Below, piece by piece: positions 5,997 to 8,502 of a stretch of DNA of 8,502 bases (positions are counted from its first letter, which is position 1; each line of letters opens with the position of its first letter). The notes beneath the pieces were generated by a model, which saw nothing but the letters and a program-made list of their open reading frames with translations, was not told the origin of the DNA and did no database searches. The stretch comes from an uncultured beta proteobacterium (GTDB lineage Bacteria > Pseudomonadota > Gammaproteobacteria > Burkholderiales > Burkholderiaceae): NCBI GenBank assembly GCA_903827075.1, contig CAIKGX010000252.1:1-8502 (forward strand), written 5' to 3'. The translations under genes and the position numbers were made by a program.

Positions 5997-7667
5997 ATGT
6001 CAACATCAACCAAAGCAGCCCCAATGACCGCTGAAGAACGCAAAGTTATTTTTGCTTCCTCTTTAGGTACGGTTTTTGAGTGGTACGACTTTTATCTTTA
6101 CGGTTCATTGGCTGCTGTTATTGCCAAGCAGTTCTTTTCAGGCTTAGATGCTGGCTCTGCCTTCATTTTCGCTTTGTTGGCTTTTGCTGCCGGTTTTATC
6201 GTACGTCCATTTGGTGCGTTGGTATTCGGTCGTTTAGGCGATTTGATCGGACGTAAGTACACCTTCTTGGTGACGATCTTGATCATGGGTGGTGCCACAT
6301 TCATCGTGGGTATTCTGCCTAACTATGCAACTATCGGTGTTGCTGCTCCAGTCCTCTTGATCACATTGCGTATGCTTCAAGGTTTGGCTTTGGGTGGTGA
6401 GTACGGTGGTGCTGCAACATATGTTGCAGAGCATGCTCCTCATGGTCGTCGTGGTGCATACACAGCATGGATTCAGACTACAGCTACATTAGGCTTATTC
6501 TTATCCTTACTCGTGATTTTGTTCACACGTGAATTCACTGGTCCAGACTTTGATGTTTGGGGCTGGCGTGTTCCATTCATCCTTTCTATTGGTCTTTTAG
6601 CTGTTTCTGTATGGATCCGTTTGTCAATGAACGAATCCCCAGCTTTCAAGAAGATGAAAGATGAAGGCAAATTGTCTAAAGCACCTTTGACAGAGTCATT
6701 CGGTCAATGGAAGAACTTGAAGATTGTTATCTTGGCATTGTTTGGTCTGGTTGCAGGTCAAGCGGTGGTTTGGTATACAGGTCAGTTCTATGCTTTGTTC
6801 TACCTCACCCAAGTGTTGAAGGTAGATGCTAAGACGGCGAACTTATTGATTGCTGCTTCATTGGTAATCGGTACCCCATTCTTCGTTGTATTTGGTAGCT
6901 TGTCAGACAGGATTGGCCGTAAGGTCATCATCATGGGTGGCTTGTTATTGGCTGTAATTACATACATTCCAAATACACCAGTTTCCGTATTTAATGCTTT
7001 GACTCACTTCGCTAACCCAGCGTTGGAAAAAGCAATGGAAACTTCACCAGCAACTATTACTGCTGATTTGAATGAATGTACATTCCAGTTCAACCCAACA
7101 GGTACAGCGAAATTCACCAGTTCTTGCGATATCGCAAAACAGGTGATGGCTTCTAACTCTGCTAGCTATAGCACTATTGCTGGTCCTGCAGGTGGTACAG
7201 CTGTTGTGAAGATTGGTGATACAGAAATCACTGGTTACTCAGCAAAAGGCTTAGCCCCAGCTGATGCAAAAGCAAAAGATACTGAGTTCAAAAAAGCAAT
7301 TCGTGAAGCATTGAATGCTTCTGGCTATCCAGCTAAAGCGAATCCAGCTGACATTAATTATGTTGCTGTATTGCTCTTGTTGGTTTACCTGGTCATTTTG
7401 GTAACGATGGTTTACGGCCCAATCGCGGCTATGTTGGTTGAGATGTTCCCAACCCGCATTCGTTACACCTCTATGTCCTTGCCATACCACATTGGTAATG
7501 GTTGGTTCGGTGGCTTGTTGCCAACAATCTCCTTTGCCTTGGTTGCGCAAAACGGTAATATTTACTACGGTCTCTGGTACCCAATCATCATTGCTGCAAT
7601 GACATTGGTAATCGGTGTACTGTTTGTTAAAGAAACCAAAGATGTAGATATTTATGCAAGAGACTAA
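5997..7667 (+). CDS. MHS-family major facilitator (metabolite:H+ symporter) with enlarged periplasmic loop
   Basis: This 556-residue, 12-helix inner-membrane transporter belongs to the group of ProP, KgtP and ShiA. Marks are SSLGTVFEWYDFYLYG (21-36), loop motif GRLGDLIGRK (78-87), RMLQGLALGGEYGGAATYVAEHAP (125-148), GWRVPF (189-194), NESPAF (212-217) and the second-half repeat GSLSDRIGRK (300-309). Typical members are about 430-470 residues. The extra length is a hydrophilic block at about 335-452, between helices 9 and 10, which should face the periplasm and holds two cysteines (361 and 377). The closing part includes GPIAAMLVEMFPTRIRYTSMSLPYHIGNG-type sequence at 474-502, as in other MHS proteins. 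The substrate is unknown, probably an organic acid or zwitterion. Gly is mostly GGT and Arg mostly CGT, a bias typical of well-expressed genes. The ribosome site is GGAG at 5987-5990. A strong terminator follows. Confidence 0.93.
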   Translation: MSTSTKAAPMTAEERKVIFASSLGTVFEWYDFYLYGSLAAVIAKQFFSGLDAGSAFIFALLAFAAGFIVRPFGALVFGRLGDLIGRKYTFLVTILIMGGATFIVGILPNYATIGVAAPVLLITLRMLQGLALGGEYGGAATYVAEHAPHGRRGAYTAWIQTTATLGLFLSLLVILFTREFTGPDFDVWGWRVPFILSIGLLAVSVWIRLSMNESPAFKKMKDEGKLSKAPLTESFGQWKNLKIVILALFGLVAGQAVVWYTGQFYALFYLTQVLKVDAKTANLLIAASLVIGTPFFVVFGSLSDRIGRKVIIMGGLLLAVITYIPNTPVSVFNALTHFANPALEKAMETSPATITADLNECTFQFNPTGTAKFTSSCDIAKQVMASNSASYSTIAGPAGGTAVVKIGDTEITGYSAKGLAPADAKAKDTEFKKAIREALNASGYPAKANPADINYVAVLLLLVYLVILVTMVYGPIAAMLVEMFPTRIRYTSMSLPYHIGNGWFGGLLPTISFALVAQNGNIYYGLWYPIIIAAMTLVIGVLFVKETKDVDIYARD

Positions 7668-7690
7668 GTAGTTTTAGTCTGTATCAAATC

Positions 7691-7722
7691 AAAACCCGAT
7701 CACTTGGTGGTCGGGTTTTTTT
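7691..7722. terminator. Strong two-way rho-independent terminator
   Basis: A 13-bp hairpin has the arms AAAACCCGATCAC (7691-7703) and GTGGTCGGGTTTT (7707-7719), with one T-G wobble and a TTG loop. It is followed on the plus strand by a T run (7715-7722). It lies 23 bases after the transporter stop. Because the left arm opens with AAAA, it also ends transcription from the minus strand, where the MOSC gene's stop codon (7721-7723) abuts it. It insulates the two convergent genes. Confidence 0.9.
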
Positions 7723-8332
7723 ATTCCCATAAATCTTTTTGGTTGCCTCGCTTATAAAGTGCTCGGTTCTGATCGGCAATGGATGTTTCTCTACAGCCAG
7801 GTATGACTTGAATGATTGCCCCCGCGCTTACTTGACCAATTTGGTTCACTCGCAAATACCAACCACTGAAACCTGATTGCAACATGGCTTTTGCTGCACC
7901 CTTGATCCCCATCTTGGCATTGAATTTGAAGCAGGGTTCTCTCAGCTTAACGACGGAGCACTCAATATCGCCAATAATAAGTCTGTCACCTACAAAGACT
8001 TCTGTTTCAAGTAGACCTTCAATAGTAAAGTTTTCACCAAAAGCACCCAATGGCAAGTTCATGGGCTGCTTTGTTTCTCTTGTGAGTAATTCATTCCAAA
8101 AAGGGTAGTGCTCAATTGGATACACATAGATCGCCTTATCAAGACCACCATGAACGCTTAAATTTGCTTGCTCATCACCCTTAACTCCAAGTCTGGTGAT
8201 TTCTATAGGGCTTGGCGCATCTAGCCTGCTAATGGGTTGTTTATGAATAGCCGATACCACCATCTGATAATTTGGATGGTGTGAACCAAATAACGGCGAA
8301 ACTTTACCAGAAGAAATCGAGATAAGGCGCAT
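7721..8332 (-). CDS. MOSC-domain protein (YiiM-like)
   Basis: This is a 203-residue cytosolic protein. The MOSC domain spans roughly 20-180: the strand motif GVKGDEQANLSVHGGLDKAIYVYPIEHY is at 49-76, LGAFGENFTIEGL at 95-107, VGDRLIIGDIECSV at 114-127, and REPCFKFNAKMG at 131-142 with the conserved Cys134. In the superfamily this cysteine handles sulfur or the molybdenum cofactor, and YiiM of E. coli takes part in reduction of N-hydroxylated bases using a molybdenum cofactor. That role is taken from the family and is not shown by this sequence. The C-terminal tail (about 180-203) is polar and rather variable. A weak GGA ribosome site lies seven to nine bases before the ATG. No molybdenum-cofactor gene is nearby. 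The gene is convergent with the MHS transporter and shares its terminator. Confidence 0.9.
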   Translation of the reverse strand: MRLISISSGKVSPLFGSHHPNYQMVVSAIHKQPISRLDAPSPIEITRLGVKGDEQANLSVHGGLDKAIYVYPIEHYPFWNELLTRETKQPMNLPLGAFGENFTIEGLLETEVFVGDRLIIGDIECSVVKLREPCFKFNAKMGIKGAAKAMLQSGFSGWYLRVNQIGQVSAGAIIQVIPGCRETSIADQNRALYKRGNQKDLWE

Positions 8333-8390
8333 AAGTATCCAGAGCTGATAAGATCAAATCATCAATTGAAGTAGATTAGGAAGAAAGAGA

Positions 8391-8502
8391 ATGATGCATC
8401 TTTATAAGGTATTGGTGGCGATATTGCTCGGCATATTAGTGAACCAGATGGCCTTTGCTAAGTGGGATGAAGAACGCGATGTCACCACCAATGGTAAAGA
8501 TG
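8391..8502 (+). CDS. Secreted protein of unknown family, partial (5' end only)
   Basis: Only 37 codons are visible before the window ends. Two adjacent ATGs (8391 and 8394) could serve as start. AGGA at 8378-8381 favours the first at nine bases spacing, and a purine-rich AGAAAGAGA run favours either. Residues 1-23 look like a Sec signal: a short basic start with Lys6, a hydrophobic core VLVAILLGILV, then A-F-A before Lys24. The mature start KWDEERDV is acidic. The family cannot be named from this much sequence. It is divergent from the MOSC gene, with 58 bp between them, where no clear promoter hexamers were found. Confidence 0.7.
   Translation, partial: MMHLYKVLVAILLGILVNQMAFAKWDEERDVTTNGKD

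Overview
The window looks like a chromosomal stretch of a betaproteobacterium of the Burkholderiaceae, most probably Polynucleobacter or a close relative. This is inferred from the moderate base composition (mid-40s % G+C by eye), the tight gene spacing, and the family-level character of the proteins: an MHS-type transporter, a zeta-class GST, a YiiM-like MOSC protein and an AEC transporter. No rRNA, tRNA, CRISPR, transposase, integrase or phage gene was seen. Apart from two genes cut by the window edges, the window appears to be ordinary core and accessory metabolism.

Layout. (1) Bases 1-671, minus strand: a small exported Rap1a/Tai-like protein followed by a glycine-zipper lipoprotein that runs off the left edge. 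(2) Bases 672-808: an intergenic region with a perfect 19-bp palindrome of the NtrC-site type, shared by the minus pair and by amt. (3) Bases 809-3517, plus strand: an ammonium transporter, a gamma-class carbonic anhydrase-like hexapeptide protein and an AEC permease, closely spaced. (4) Bases 3488-5788, minus strand: a gamma-glutamyltransferase-family protein and a maleylacetoacetate isomerase-like GST in one likely operon. Its 3' end overlaps the AEC gene convergently by 30 bp. (5) Bases 5789-5996: a divergent promoter region. (6) Bases 5997-7667, plus strand: an MHS-family major facilitator with a large extra periplasmic loop and biased codon use, closed by a strong two-way terminator. (7) Bases 7721-8332, minus strand: a MOSC-domain protein. 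(8) From 8391, plus strand: the start of a secreted protein of unknown family.

How the genes fit together. Nitrogen acquisition (Amt with an NtrC-like site) is the clearest regulatory story. The minus-strand pair at 3488-5788 joins two glutathione-linked families, but the GGT relative lacks a visible signal peptide and differs from classical GGT around the active site, so a role in glutathione breakdown is not assured. The MHS transporter probably imports a carboxylate or similar metabolite with protons, and its codon bias suggests high expression.

No clearly new multi-gene system was found. The points most worth checking are the palindrome at 727-745, the possible leaderless promoter at 2036-2041, and the periplasmic insertion in the transporter.
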